64,000 nucleotides of DNA from contig JAQENU010000005.1 in assembly GCA_027676805.1 (NCBI GenBank), forward strand, positions 186,001 to 250,000, given 5' to 3'. The position numbers and the translations under genes were made by a program. Numbering within the stretch: the stretch's first letter is position 1; each line of letters begins with the position of its first letter. Of this stretch, positions 35,075 through 44,260 are shown piece after piece. This DNA comes from Coprobacillaceae bacterium UN01-12pH3A (GTDB taxonomy: Bacteria; Bacillota_I; Bacilli_A; Erysipelotrichales; Coprobacillaceae). The notes below the pieces were generated by a model that did not search any database, was not told the DNA's origin, and saw nothing but the letters and a program-made list of their open reading frames with translations.

Positions 35075-35752
35075 ATGAAATACGAAATTATAGGAGGACA
35101 ATTGCCGGTTGTCAGCTGTACCTTGAATCAAGGGGACAGTATTTTTACAGAATCCGGTGGAATGTGCTGGATGGATGATGCGTTCGATATGGAAAGCAAT
35201 ACGCGTGGGGGATTATTAAAGGGATTAGGACGTGCTATGAGTGGTGAATCCATCTTTATGACAACCTATCATTGTAAAAAGGATGCATCAACAATTGCTT
35301 TTGGGTCATCATTTCCGGGATGTATCATGCCAGTCGATTTGCCGGCGGGGAAACGATTGATCCTGCAAAAGACTGCATTTTTGGCGGCGGAAAATACTGT
35401 CACTTTAGAAGCGCATCTGAATAAGAAAGTCAGCACCGGATTTTTTGGAGGAGAAGGGTTTGTTCTGCAAAGAATCATCGGTCCCGGAATGGCCTTTTTG
35501 GAAATTGACGGCGATGTTGTTGAAAAGACATTAGCACCCGGAGAAACAATTAAAGTCGATCAGGGATATATCGCTGCGTTTGAGGATACTGTCAATTATG
35601 AAATTACAACAGTCAAAGGCTTAAAGAATAAGTTCTTATCAGGAGAAGGATTCTTCTTAGCGACATTAACCGGTCCCGGTAAAGTTTGGCTGCAGACGAT
35701 GCCATTTAATGTTTTAGCGGGAAGAATTATCGATTTAGTACCGAAACGTTAG
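35075..35752 (+). CDS. AIM24 / TIGR00266 family protein
   Basis: A 225-residue all-beta protein of the AIM24 family. Typical segments are MKYEIIGGQLPVVSCTLNQG, IFTESGGMCWMDDAF, RGGLLKGLGRAMSGES and FLATLTGPGKVWLQTMP near the end. Cytoplasmic, no signal peptide. The biochemical role of bacterial AIM24 proteins is not established. Monocistronic, with ribosome binding site AAAGGAGAG and a terminator after it. Confidence 0.92.
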   Translation: MKYEIIGGQLPVVSCTLNQGDSIFTESGGMCWMDDAFDMESNTRGGLLKGLGRAMSGESIFMTTYHCKKDASTIAFGSSFPGCIMPVDLPAGKRLILQKTAFLAAENTVTLEAHLNKKVSTGFFGGEGFVLQRIIGPGMAFLEIDGDVVEKTLAPGETIKVDQGYIAAFEDTVNYEITTVKGLKNKFLSGEGFFLATLTGPGKVWLQTMPFNVLAGRIIDLVPKR

Positions 35753-35783
35753 AAGCGCCTATTTAATTAGGCGTTTTTTTATT
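35753..35783 (+). terminator. Terminator after the AIM24 gene
   Basis: GCGCCTA and TAGGCG pair around the intervening TTTAAT, followed by TTTTTTTATT. Confidence 0.75.
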
Positions 35784-35882
35784 GATAAAATAAGGAATAT
35801 AAAAGAAATTGTAAAAAAAATGTTGGTAAGATCAAGCATATTCGTTATTTCCTTTCATAGATATAACTAGGAGGGTTAGACA

Positions 35883-38435
35883 ATGGATTATAGAAAAACA
35901 ATTAAAGAAATCTACGAAGAATATAAAGTAGATCCAAAGCTAGGACTAACGTCCCAGCAAGTCAAAGAACGTATCGAATTGTATGGTCAAAACATTTTAG
36001 AAAAAGAAAAAAAGAAAAGTCTAATCAAAATGTTTGTAGAACAATTCAAAGATCCAATGGTGGTTATATTAATCGTTGGTGCTGTGATGTCTGTTGTTTT
36101 AGGGGAATTGATTGATGCTTCGATTATTTTATTCGTGCTTATTTTAAACGCGTTTATTGGAGTATTCCAAGAATCTAAAGCAGAAAAGTCATTGGAAGCT
36201 TTGGAAAAATTAAATTCACCGATCGTTCAGGTATTAAGAGACGGACATGTCGGCAGCATTGATTATCAAGATTTAACTATCGGTGATCTTGTTTTTTTAA
36301 GTTCGGGATCTTTTGTGCCGGCAGATTTAAGATTGGTAGAATGCGAACAGCTGGAAATTGATGAATCTATGCTGACAGGGGAAAATGAGCCGGTAAAAAA
36401 GCAGGCAGAATTTGTCAGCTATCAAGAATTGCCGATCATGGAACAAAAAAACATGGCATTCATGTCAACCTATGTAACGAAAGGAAAAGCAGTGGGACTG
36501 GTTACTGCCATTGCTAAGCAGAGTGAAGTAGGGCATATTGCTAAGCTGTTAACCGATCAAAAAACAGAAAACAGTCCTTTGCAAATTAAGTTGGCACAGT
36601 TATCGAAGTTATTGGGAATGCTAACTGTTGGGTTATGCGGTCTGATGTTTATCATTGGACTTATTCAGGGAAAGAATTTATTTGATATGCTGCTTTTAGC
36701 GATTTCTTTAGCGGTTGCAGCTATTCCTGAGGGATTGCCGGCAATCGTCAGCATCACATTAGCCTTTAGTGTTCAGGCAATGTCGAAGCATCATGCAATC
36801 GTACGTAAATTAGGCGGTGTTGAAACATTAGGGTCAGTGAGTGTCATCTGCAGTGATAAGACCGGTACATTGACACAAAATCGAATGAGTGTAGTTGGCA
36901 CTTATCCCAGTAATGTTCCTGTTCATATGTATGAATGTATGAGTCTTTGTCATGATGTCAGCTTTGGCGATGACCGCATGTTTGGCGATCCGATGGAGCT
37001 GGCTTTAGTGACCTTTGCAATGAAGGCGGGTTATGACCCTATCGCAATGAAAAAAGAGTATCATAAGATTTCTGAAGTTCCTTTTGAAAGCAAAACAAAA
37101 AAAATGCAGGTCACCTATCAAATGGGCAGCAGACGCTATTTGTTTGAAAAAGGGGCTATCGATGTTTTATTAAAGGAATGTCAGAGCGAATACCGAGACG
37201 GACGCATAGAACCATTGTCATCGATTCGCAAAGAGACTTTGCAAAAGGAAGCCAATAATTTAGCGAATCAGGCTCTGCGAGTACTTGCGTTTGCTTATAA
37301 AGAAAACAATGGATTAAATAATGAACCATTGATTTTCTTAGGGTATGTCGGTTTGATGGATCCACCAAGAAAAGGAGTAAAAGAAGCGATTGAAACTTGT
37401 CATAAGGCATCGATTAAAGTCGCTATGATTACCGGTGATCATCCGAATACTGCTTTAGCGATAGCAAGACAGCTGAATATTACACAAAACCCAAATTCTG
37501 TATTAACCGGAAATGAGATTGAGAAGATGGGGGATGAAGAATTAAAGCGACAGGTAAAAACGCATCAGATCTTTGCCCGTGTATCCCCAACACATAAAGT
37601 AAGAATTGTTGAAGCGTATCAGCGTAATGGAGAAGTGGTTTCGATGAGCGGTGATGGAGTCAATGATGCACCGGCACTGAAAAAGGCAGATGTCGGGATT
37701 GCGATGGGAGAAAGCGGAAGCGATGTTGCCAAGCAAGCCAGTGATTTAGTGCTGACCGATGATCATTTTGCCAGTATTGTATCGGCAATTGAAGAAGGCC
37801 GTAACATTTATCTTAATATTAAAAAAGCGATTTTATATTTGTTGTCATGTAATATTGGAGAGATGATGGCATTGATTTTATCTGTAATCCTGATGCCGCA
37901 CACCAATGCTTTAATGTCTGCTGTTCAGATCTTATGGGTAAATCTAGTTACAGATGCTTTACCTGCTTTGGCATACAGTTTAGAACCCGAAGATCCTTAT
38001 ATCATGAATGAAGTGCCAAGAAAAAAAGATGAATCTGTCTTTAGTCATGGCGGTGGGATTTTTACCTTAATGAATGGACTTCTGATCGGAACGATCACGT
38101 TAGTTGCCTATCGTTATGGATTGAATATTTCCCATGCTTACGGTCAGACAATGGCATTTATGGTTTTATCTATTTCACAGTTAATTCATGCGCTAAATTT
38201 AAGAAGCATGAATCATTCAATCTTTAAGATTGGCATCTTTAAAAATAAATATCTACTGGCAACCTGTGTATTAAGCATTGCTTTACAGATCAGTGTTACG
38301 ATTTTTCCGTTCTTTAAGATCTTGCTGAAAACAGTTAGCCTGTCAATGAATGCATGGATTATTATTTTCTTACTTTCTTCTTTAACCTTAGTATTAAATG
38401 AAATCAGTAAATTGTTTTACAAAGAAGAAAACTAA
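35883..38435 (+). CDS. P-type Ca2+-transporting ATPase (PMCA/SERCA-like)
   Basis: An 850-residue type IIA/IIB cation ATPase, probably exporting Ca2+. The N-terminal cation ATPase domain is followed by the TGEN actuator segment (about residue 165) and PEGLPA in TM4. The phosphorylation motif is CSDKTGTLTQNR (Asp near 325), and the nucleotide/hinge motifs are MITGDHP and SMSGDGVNDAPALKKADVG (about 585-605). C-terminal TM5-TM10 include NIGEM and VTDALPALA. Ten membrane helices. Ribosome binding site AGGAGGG. Substrate assignment rests on family. Confidence 0.94.
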   Translation: MDYRKTIKEIYEEYKVDPKLGLTSQQVKERIELYGQNILEKEKKKSLIKMFVEQFKDPMVVILIVGAVMSVVLGELIDASIILFVLILNAFIGVFQESKAEKSLEALEKLNSPIVQVLRDGHVGSIDYQDLTIGDLVFLSSGSFVPADLRLVECEQLEIDESMLTGENEPVKKQAEFVSYQELPIMEQKNMAFMSTYVTKGKAVGLVTAIAKQSEVGHIAKLLTDQKTENSPLQIKLAQLSKLLGMLTVGLCGLMFIIGLIQGKNLFDMLLLAISLAVAAIPEGLPAIVSITLAFSVQAMSKHHAIVRKLGGVETLGSVSVICSDKTGTLTQNRMSVVGTYPSNVPVHMYECMSLCHDVSFGDDRMFGDPMELALVTFAMKAGYDPIAMKKEYHKISEVPFESKTKKMQVTYQMGSRRYLFEKGAIDVLLKECQSEYRDGRIEPLSSIRKETLQKEANNLANQALRVLAFAYKENNGLNNEPLIFLGYVGLMDPPRKGVKEAIETCHKASIKVAMITGDHPNTALAIARQLNITQNPNSVLTGNEIEKMGDEELKRQVKTHQIFARVSPTHKVRIVEAYQRNGEVVSMSGDGVNDAPALKKADVGIAMGESGSDVAKQASDLVLTDDHFASIVSAIEEGRNIYLNIKKAILYLLSCNIGEMMALILSVILMPHTNALMSAVQILWVNLVTDALPALAYSLEPEDPYIMNEVPRKKDESVFSHGGGIFTLMNGLLIGTITLVAYRYGLNISHAYGQTMAFMVLSISQLIHALNLRSMNHSIFKIGIFKNKYLLATCVLSIALQISVTIFPFFKILLKTVSLSMNAWIIIFLLSSLTLVLNEISKLFYKEEN

Positions 38436-38489
38436 TTGCGAAGCAGCTGAGGAATTGTTATGATAAAGACAGTTGCAGGGAGGGCTAAC

Positions 38490-38972
38490 ATGATAATTCG
38501 ATCAGCAAAACCAGAGGATTTAGAAGAGATTGCCGATATTGAAAGCTGCTGTTTTCCTAAGGCAGAAGCTGCGTCTAAAGAGGCTTTAAAGGAACGTATT
38601 GAAGCGTTTAAAGACTGTTTCTTTGTCGCAGAAATAGAAGAAAAAATAGTAGGTTTTATCAATGGCTGTATCAGTAATGAGGATACGATTCAAGATGAAG
38701 CTTATGAAAGCATCTGCTATCATGATCCATGCGGAAAATATCAAATGGTCTTTGGCTTAGATGTACTGCCGGGCTACCAACATCAAGGAATTGCACAGCA
38801 GCTGATGAACCATTTTATCAAGACCGCTAAGAACCGTGGACAGATCGGTATCGTACTAACATGTAAGGAATACCTTATCGGTTTTTATGAACAGTTTGGC
38901 TTTGTGAATGAAGGAAAATCAGCTTCCACACATGGCTTTGTCACATGGTATGATATGCGTTTATTATTTTAA
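38490..38972 (+). CDS. GNAT-family N-acetyltransferase
   Basis: A 160-residue acetyltransferase. The beta-alpha start IIRSAKPEDLEEIADIE is standard. The acetyl-CoA loop is VLPGYQHQGIAQQLMNHFI (QHQGIA for the Q/RxxGxG/A motif), and the C-terminal FYEQFGFVNEG is the usual GNAT ending. The arrangement of ESCCFPKAEAAS resembles the arylalkylamine-acetyltransferase-like group. ATG 38490 follows GGAGGG; ATG 38460 is upstream of that site. Substrate unknown. Confidence 0.9.
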   Translation: MIIRSAKPEDLEEIADIESCCFPKAEAASKEALKERIEAFKDCFFVAEIEEKIVGFINGCISNEDTIQDEAYESICYHDPCGKYQMVFGLDVLPGYQHQGIAQQLMNHFIKTAKNRGQIGIVLTCKEYLIGFYEQFGFVNEGKSASTHGFVTWYDMRLLF

Positions 38973-38996
38973 GCACCAGCGAGGTGCTTTTTTATT
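38970..38996 (+). terminator. Terminator after the GNAT gene
   Basis: AAGCACC pairs with GGTGCTT around AGCGA, followed by TTTTATT. Confidence 0.75.
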
Positions 38997-39088
38997 AAAA
39001 TGACTTTATAGAAAGCTTGTGTTAAAATAGAAATGAGTAAATACAGCTAATTTAGCTGAACTGCTATGAATACGGAGGGTTATAATAA

Positions 39089-39113
39089 AAAGAGCCGTAA
39101 GGCTCTTAAAACA
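39089..39113 (-). terminator. Terminator of the spore coat pair
   Basis: AAGAGCC pairs with GGCTCTT around a 4-base loop; a T-run follows on the minus strand. Confidence 0.75.
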
Positions 39114-39117
39114 AGAA

Positions 39118-39426
39118 TTATAATTGCGTTTCTTTGCCAGAATATTCTTGATAAACCTTTTGTACTTTTTCAGGGGTTTGCTTTTCAAGCTTATACCATC
39201 CTTTTGAGTACATTAAATCAAAAACTTCTCTTTGAGAACAGTAGGTTTCTTTTTGAATTTCGATCAGTTTTTTCTGTAATTCTAAATGTGAACATTCAAT
39301 AATGAAAGTTGTGTAGTCACTTAAAAGTGATTTTAAAGATAATAGGACATCATCGATTTTGTCATAGTCATTAAAAGCATTTTCATTAGGAAGAATTGGC
39401 TGTTTTGGTGGGTTTAAATTATCCAT
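39118..39426 (-). CDS. CotF-like spore coat protein
   Basis: A 102-residue, largely helical protein of the Coat_F family. The pattern LSDYTTFIIECSHLELQKKL followed by EIQKETYCSQREVFDLMYSKGWY is characteristic: a helix pair rich in E and Q, then the conserved MxxKGWY. It overlaps the upstream partner gene by 8 bases. It implies a spore-forming host, with expression expected late in sporulation. Confidence 0.85.
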   Translation of the reverse strand: MDNLNPPKQPILPNENAFNDYDKIDDVLLSLKSLLSDYTTFIIECSHLELQKKLIEIQKETYCSQREVFDLMYSKGWYKLEKQTPEKVQKVYQEYSGKETQL

Positions 39427-39619
39427 TTAGACACTCCAATAATTTTGAATAATGTGTTTTTAACATACTATGTAATCGATCTAATGTCATTTGAATATCT
39501 TTGTCCTCTACACTTTCTTTATAACTTTTCACTTTTTTAGATAATACCAGAATAGTATTTAACTGATCGTCGAAAGAACCGCTGTCTTTAGTTGAAATCA
39601 TTTTTGGTGGCTGGTTCAT
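39419..39619 (-). CDS. Small helical partner of the CotF-like protein
   Basis: A 66-residue protein. ATG 39619 follows GGAGGAATT; an ATG 14 codons upstream lacks a site. The body (SFDDQLNTILVLSKKVKSY to RLHSMLKTHYSKLLECL) is a helical hairpin resembling the short CotF partner proteins in clostridial coat operons. Co-translated with the coat gene. The specific role is inferred from neighbours. Confidence 0.7.
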   Translation of the reverse strand: MNQPPKMISTKDSGSFDDQLNTILVLSKKVKSYKESVEDKDIQMTLDRLHSMLKTHYSKLLECLNG

Positions 39620-39712
39620 TATAATTCCTCCTTCATCAATAGTATGGTTGAAGGAAGCCATCTTATTTATATTTTTTAAAATTTAATATACGAGCACAGC
39701 AAAGGAGAAAAG

Positions 39713-40024
39713 ATGAAATTAGTAAGAGACAATATTCCTAAAATTATTGCGAGTCAGAATAAAAAAGCAGTCTTTTCAGTGATGAATGACGAAGAATATT
39801 ATCAGGCTTTATTAATGAAGCTGACAGAAGAAACCAATGAATTTTTAGAGGATCAAAATGAAGAAGAACTTTGTGATATCTTGGAAGTGGTCTATGCACT
39901 AGCGGAAACAATGAATATTTCAATCACTCAACTAGAGCAGATACGTAAAGAAAAAAGGGAAAGAAACGGTGGCTTTAAAAAGCAAATTAGATTAGAAAGG
40001 ATTTTGGAAAACAGCGATGAATAA
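39713..40024 (+). CDS. MazG-like / phosphoribosyl-ATP pyrophosphohydrolase-like protein
   Basis: A 103-residue all-alpha NTP pyrophosphohydrolase. KLVRDNIPKII at the N-terminus and the metal-binding LTEETNEFLEDQNEEELCDILEVVYAL (EExxE followed by ExxD) are the family signature. Such small enzymes hydrolyse non-canonical or surplus nucleotides. It overlaps the next gene by 8 bases and starts a three-gene operon. Confidence 0.9.
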   Translation: MKLVRDNIPKIIASQNKKAVFSVMNDEEYYQALLMKLTEETNEFLEDQNEEELCDILEVVYALAETMNISITQLEQIRKEKRERNGGFKKQIRLERILENSDE

Positions 40025-40736
40025 GCCAAAAATGATTTTGTTTGATTATGGTCAGACATTAGTAGCGGAAAAAGAATTTAACGGCGTGAGAGGAACTGAG
40101 GCTGTTTTAAAACATGCCGTAAAAAATAAATATCATCTGTCTGCCGAAGAGCTTCAGGCTAGAGCCACCGATATTAATAGGGAATTAGGGCGCTTTAGTT
40201 CACCGGACACCATGGTGGCGGAGGTACATAACCATTTTTACCAAAATTATTTTTATAAAGCCAATGGCATAGAGCTGTCTTTATCAAACAGTGAGATAGA
40301 AACATTATTTTGGGATCAGGCAGCCGAAGGAAAGCCGACAGAGGGTATTCAGGAGTTTTTAAATTATTTGCAAAAGCATCATATTCGTACCGGTGTTATC
40401 AGTAATATTGCTTATAGTCAAGAAGCTTTAGAAAAGCGTATATCTCGATTAATCCATCACCCGTTCGAGTTTATTTTAGCGACGAGTGAATATGTTTTTC
40501 GCAAGCCCAATCCGCGTATATTTACTTTAGCACTGGAAATAGCCGAGCTTTCTCCAAAAGAAGTGTGGTATTGCGGGGATCATCCTTATTATGATGTTAT
40601 TGGGGCAAAAAATGCTTCGTTGCAGCCTGTTTTATATCAGGGTGCGACTAAAAACAGCTATGAAAATGACGAAGGAGCAATCATTATTCAGCATTGGCAG
40701 GAACTGCAGGAGCTATTAGAATCTTTGAATGAATAA
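40017..40736 (+). CDS. HAD-superfamily hydrolase
   Basis: A 239-residue HAD phosphatase. Motif I reads MILFDYGQTLVAEKEF (the DxGxT variant), motif II is TGVISN, the Lys lies in FRKPNPRIF and motif IV is VWYCGDHPYYDVIGAKNA. The helical cap domain is at about 18-110. The substrate is not inferable. It is co-transcribed with the MazG-like and acylphosphatase genes, so a nucleotide or phosphate housekeeping role is possible. Confidence 0.9.
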   Translation: MNKPKMILFDYGQTLVAEKEFNGVRGTEAVLKHAVKNKYHLSAEELQARATDINRELGRFSSPDTMVAEVHNHFYQNYFYKANGIELSLSNSEIETLFWDQAAEGKPTEGIQEFLNYLQKHHIRTGVISNIAYSQEALEKRISRLIHHPFEFILATSEYVFRKPNPRIFTLALEIAELSPKEVWYCGDHPYYDVIGAKNASLQPVLYQGATKNSYENDEGAIIIQHWQELQELLESLNE

Positions 40737-40750
40737 AGGAGATGATTAGG

Positions 40751-41014
40751 ATGATAAGAAAACATATTTATTTTAGCGGCCATGTTCAAGGTGTTGGTTT
40801 TCGCTATACGGTCATTCAGCTGGCAAGACGCTTTCATCTTACTGGCTGGGTTAGAAATTTGTATGATGGCAGAGTGGAAATGGAAGTTCAAGGAAAGAGT
40901 GAGGAATATGAATGTCTGATGCTAGCCGTTAAAAATCAATTTGAAATCACTCAGATACAAATAAAAGAGTGTGAAATAAGACAGGATGAGAACGAATTTG
41001 ATCTAAAATGGTAA
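40751..41014 (+). CDS. acyP: Acylphosphatase
   Basis: An 87-residue enzyme that cleaves acyl phosphates. FSGHVQGVGFRYTVIQLA carries the catalytic Arg in GFRY, and TGWVRNLYDGRVEMEVQG carries the catalytic Asn. The start at ATG 40751 has AAAGGAG nine bases upstream; ATG 40742 abuts that site. Last gene of the operon, followed by a short AGCGCT hairpin. Confidence 0.94.
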   Translation: MIRKHIYFSGHVQGVGFRYTVIQLARRFHLTGWVRNLYDGRVEMEVQGKSEEYECLMLAVKNQFEITQIQIKECEIRQDENEFDLKW

Positions 41015-41039
41015 AGAAAAAAGCGCTCTTACTAAAGCG

Positions 41040-41603
41040 CTATTGAGGATTAAAAGAATCATTTAATTCTTTAACGGTATTTACTAGATTACCGCTGATT
41101 ACATTTTGCAGATCCTGATTATCATCGACTACCCATTTTTTGTTTTCATCCTGATGCAAGCTTAATGTCAGTGTAGTAGTAAAATCCTTTTCTGCCGTAT
41201 TGAATCCATCGATAAACATTTTCTGAACTTCCTGACTGATCGTTTCTTGATCTGTGCCAGCTAGAGATTCATTTAATGAATAGGCAAAAGCAGATGGAAA
41301 CGTGGCTTTAAAGGCTTTGCCAAAGTCATAAGCTGTAAAGGTAACATCAACAGTAGCAGTGGAATCTGTAATTTTTTCATTGGCAATCGTATAAGAAAAA
41401 TCACCGAGTTTCTTTATCAAATCATTGGGAATAGTAAAATCGCTTGTTCCGGTAAATTGATCTAAGACTTCCTGACTAGCTTCGTTTACTTTCTCCTTTG
41501 CTTCTTTCAAATAAGTCTGTGCTGCTGTTGTAGGTGTGTCTTTTTTAGGGGAACAGCCAGTCCATAACCCCAAACATAATAAACATATAAGTAACTTCTT
41601 CAT
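41040..41603 (-). CDS. Lipoprotein of unknown function
   Basis: A 187-residue exported protein. The signal peptide MKKLLICLLCLGLWTGCSPK has a lipobox (LWTGC, Cys near 17). The mature domain contains TYLKEAKEKVNEASQ, FSYTIANEKI and FTAYDFGKAF. The FTAYDFGKAF segment and QDENKKWVVDDNQDL suggest a DUF5105/DUF4878-like fold. ATG 41603 follows GAGGGAG. Function is unknown. Confidence 0.82.
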   Translation of the reverse strand: MKKLLICLLCLGLWTGCSPKKDTPTTAAQTYLKEAKEKVNEASQEVLDQFTGTSDFTIPNDLIKKLGDFSYTIANEKITDSTATVDVTFTAYDFGKAFKATFPSAFAYSLNESLAGTDQETISQEVQKMFIDGFNTAEKDFTTTLTLSLHQDENKKWVVDDNQDLQNVISGNLVNTVKELNDSFNPQ

Positions 41604-41699
41604 ATTTCTCCCTCTCAATCTTTATACTTTCATTCTAATAAAATCTATGCGATAGTTCAATCTTTATTGAAATAAGATAGGAAAATACATGGAAATAAA

Positions 41700-42060
41700 A
41701 TGAATAAGATTATCGAGAAGATTATTTTGATTGGCTCCTGTTAGCAGATGAACAAAAGGAATTGGTTGAAGCTTATTTATATCAGGGCGATATATAGGGC
41801 TTGGCGGATGATGGGATCAAAATGGTGAGCATTGTGATTTTTAAGAATGAGCAAACGTGCGAGCTCAAAATTTAGCAACACTGCCGCTGCATCAAGGACA
41901 TGGCTATGGAAAAAAGATGGTCCAATATCTTTTTTCTTACTATTAATCGAGCTATCGATATATGGAAGTAGGCACCGGAGACACTCCCTAAACAATTCCA
42001 TCTTATTATAGAAGATGGACTGCTTTTAAAAGCGATGATCTATTTAAAAAGGAACTGTAA
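41700..42060 (+). pseudogene. Decayed GNAT acetyltransferase gene
   Basis: Reading across frames gives REDYFDWLLLADEQKELVEA and LYQGDI, then a TAG, then GLADDGIKMVSIVIFKNEQT. A frameshift near 41870 leads to NLATLPLHQGHGYGKKMVQY, a TAA, then YMEVGTGDTP, another TAA, and TIPSYYRRWTAFKSDDLFKK. The order (acetyl-CoA loop QGHGYG, then MEVGTGDTP, then FKxS) is that of a GNAT enzyme. At least three stops and one shift show that it is dead. An antisense open frame at 41777-42001 is a shadow. Confidence 0.8.
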
Positions 42061-42072
42061 ATGCAGTTCCTT

Positions 42073-42492
42073 TTAGCTATTAGCAAAATCTTTTCCGAAT
42101 TGTAGACAGCGAAAATCCTTTTCTTCTGGTTCTCCTTTAATGATGAGACTACCAGAAAGAACAGCTGAACTTTGAGAAATAATCTCTTCGAATTTTCTCA
42201 TCCATTCGCCATCTCCCCATCCGTATGAACCAAATAAAGCGACTTTTTTATCTGCCAATTGTGTTTTGATTTCTTCTAAAAATGGCAGAAAAGTTGTTCC
42301 CTCAAGCTGCTCTTTACTAGTTGCCGGACACCCCAGCATAATCTTTTTAAATCCATCTATATGTGGTATTGTTTCTTTTAAATTGATTAACGTTACGGTG
42401 TTATTTGTTTCGACAATACCGCTGCGAATTTCCTCTGCCATTTTTTTAGTGTTTCCGGTACCAGACCAATATACGATTAAAATATTTTCCAT
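42073..42492 (-). CDS. Flavodoxin
   Basis: A 139-residue electron carrier binding FMN. The phosphate-binding loop is VYWSGTGNTKKMAEEI at the N-terminus, and the second and third FMN loops are at LGCPATSKEQLEGTTF and FGSYGWGDGEWM. Short-chain clostridial type. ATG 42492 follows AAGGAGGT. A GTTAGT/ACTAAC inverted repeat lies in its promoter. Confidence 0.95.
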   Translation of the reverse strand: MENILIVYWSGTGNTKKMAEEIRSGIVETNNTVTLINLKETIPHIDGFKKIMLGCPATSKEQLEGTTFLPFLEEIKTQLADKKVALFGSYGWGDGEWMRKFEEIISQSSAVLSGSLIIKGEPEEKDFRCLQFGKDFANS

Positions 42493-42510
42493 ATTAAGAC
42501 CTCCTTATAA

Positions 42511-42538
42511 GTTAGTGTTTACTAACTGAGGTTAGTTT
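42511..42538. promoter_or_regulatory. Inverted repeat upstream of the flavodoxin gene
   Basis: GTTAGTG-TTTACTAAC (arms GTTAGT/ACTAAC) is followed by a second GTTAG. The position fits an operator for a regulator encoded elsewhere. Confidence 0.45.
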
Positions 42539-42575
42539 ATCAAATTCATTTAAACTGGTCAAAGAAGATGCTTCA

Positions 42576-43145
42576 TTATTTTTTTATAATGGCATAAATG
42601 AAGTTTCGATACAAATTTATATAAGAATACAGGTATGCCCCTAAAATATGGAACGGTGTAAAATCATTTGGATACTGAGAAGGCATCATTGCGTAATCCA
42701 TTTTAGCCTCTTTCGCAAAGCGATTTGCTTTTCTTAGCTGCCAGGGTGACGTGATAATCAAAGCACTGGTTAAACAATGCTGCTTCATGATCTGTTTTGC
42801 ATATTGAATATTCCCATAGGTATTACGGGCTTTAGTCTCTAATAGAAGCTGATCTTCTTTGATGCCATGCTTTAAAGCATAGGCTTTCATCACTTCTGCT
42901 TCAAGATATTCATTTTTAACGGCACCTCCGCTTACTATTATCTTCTTAAAGATACCTTGGTGATATAACTGAATAGCAGTATCCATTCTTGCTTGTAAAA
43001 TTGGGTGAATGGTTCCATCTTTTTTAGCCGGATAGCCTAATACAATACAGACATCGTAAGATAAATGACCTTTGTTTTTATGAATTGGTCCAAAATAAAA
43101 AAACGGCAGTAAGAATAATAAAGCTAAAATAATGATAATAAACAT
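42576..43145 (-). CDS. YdcF/SanA-like DUF218 protein
   Basis: A 189-residue protein with an N-terminal membrane helix (about 1-18) and a DUF218 domain. VCIVLGYPAKKDGTIHPILQAR, IVSGGAVKNEYLEAEVM and ETKARNTYGNIQYAKQ are the family motifs. Members are implicated in envelope maintenance; one E. coli homologue affects vancomycin sensitivity at high temperature. Function here is not proven. Confidence 0.88.
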   Translation of the reverse strand: MFIIIILALLFLLPFFYFGPIHKNKGHLSYDVCIVLGYPAKKDGTIHPILQARMDTAIQLYHQGIFKKIIVSGGAVKNEYLEAEVMKAYALKHGIKEDQLLLETKARNTYGNIQYAKQIMKQHCLTSALIITSPWQLRKANRFAKEAKMDYAMMPSQYPNDFTPFHILGAYLYSYINLYRNFIYAIIKK

Positions 43146-43249
43146 AGAATCCCTCCAGTTGTATTATAAAGTATTTATTTACCAAAAGATACATTGAATC
43201 CGGATCGAAGGAATGTTATCCTAAGAGTAGGATAGAAAGAGGGGAAAGA

Positions 43250-43720
43250 ATGAAAACATGGATGAAAGGAAATAGAAAATATTGTTGGGCTGCTTATTTT
43301 TTACTATTGCTAGGCTTGAGTTGGAGTACAAATCGTTTTATGCCGAGCGGGATGTTCAGTTTAGAGCATTGGTTCAAAGAAGCTGTAAATGTGATCCCAT
43401 TTAAAACGATGGTGTATTACTTTAATAGTTTGTGGGATGGCTCACTCAATGTCAATATTCCAATTCGTTTTTTTATCATGAATATTCTTATTGGAATATC
43501 AATGGGCGTGCTTTTTGCATTCTTAAATCGTAAAGCATCATTGGTTCAGATGCTGACGTTCAGTTGTGTATTTTTTATGATTTTTGAAGGAGCTGCTCTC
43601 TTGTTAAGAATCGGAATCTTTGATGTGGATTCCATTTTGATCAGAACAGCTGTAGCAGTTGGAGGCTACCAGATGATTCAAAGATACGTTTTGACGAATA
43701 AGAAAGTGATCGGAATTTAA
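43250..43720 (+). CDS. VanZ-like membrane protein
   Basis: A 156-residue membrane protein with four helices. After helix 1, NVIPFKTMVYYFNSLWDG matches the NxIPF segment of VanZ-like proteins; helix 2 starts RFFIMNILIGISMGVLFAFL, and FDVDSILIRTAVAVGGY replaces the usual FDIDDxxxNTxG. The family is linked to teicoplanin tolerance but is widespread. Divergence is marked, so the assignment is moderate. Confidence 0.65.
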   Translation: MKTWMKGNRKYCWAAYFLLLLGLSWSTNRFMPSGMFSLEHWFKEAVNVIPFKTMVYYFNSLWDGSLNVNIPIRFFIMNILIGISMGVLFAFLNRKASLVQMLTFSCVFFMIFEGAALLLRIGIFDVDSILIRTAVAVGGYQMIQRYVLTNKKVIGI

Positions 43721-43881
43721 AGATAAAAGCAGTATCCCATCTATACTAATTCACTTAAAAAATACTAAAAATTTAGGATTTACATAATATGAAAAGAAAA
43801 ATAAGGGAAATCTATTTAAATTCTTGCATTGGTGGTATATAATGTAAGTGTAGAAAGAGGAAGGGAAAGGAGATGAGAAAT

Positions 43882-44145
43882 ATGAAACAGTCATTGAGTC
43901 TTATAGCGATGGGTTTATATGGGGCTGCGCTAGTTGGACAAGTTATGTTGTCTGAGGAACGAATGAATATTTTCCAAGGCAAAATAGAAGTGCCATTAGA
44001 AATAATGTGTAAATTTGATTTGAAAAACGTATTTCCATCTCGTTTCGTTCCGATGATTGAAATGACAAAAAGTGATGAAGAATTACCGAAAGCATTTCGA
44101 TTAAATCGGAAGACTAGACCCCCTAACATATGTTGGGCTCAATAA
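43882..44145 (+). CDS. Small unrecognised protein
   Basis: An 87-residue protein starting at ATG 43882, with AAAGGAG nine bases upstream (ATG 43873 abuts the site). The N-terminus SLSLIAMGLYGAALVGQVML is a membrane or signal segment; the rest is basic and ends RPPNICWAQ. A TATAATG precedes it at 43837-43843. I recognise no family. Expression signals look real, but the C-terminus is odd, and the gene may be truncated. Confidence 0.45.
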   Translation: MKQSLSLIAMGLYGAALVGQVMLSEERMNIFQGKIEVPLEIMCKFDLKNVFPSRFVPMIEMTKSDEELPKAFRLNRKTRPPNICWAQ

Positions 44146-44217
44146 GAGCCGAATCCATCTTATGAATGGAGAGATTCACTGCAGACTTATAATTAAGTGC
44201 ATACAACCCTCCCTTCA

Positions 44218-44260
44218 AGTAAAAAGGATATAGCTGAACTTAGCTATATCCCTTTTTATT
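44218..44260. terminator. Bidirectional terminator
   Basis: GGATATAGCT pairs with AGCTATATCC around GAACTT, flanked by A- and T-runs. Confidence 0.8.

Noticed and set aside
41777..42001. Minus-strand 74-codon frame
   Set aside because: Antisense shadow of the GNAT pseudogene, without a ribosome binding site.
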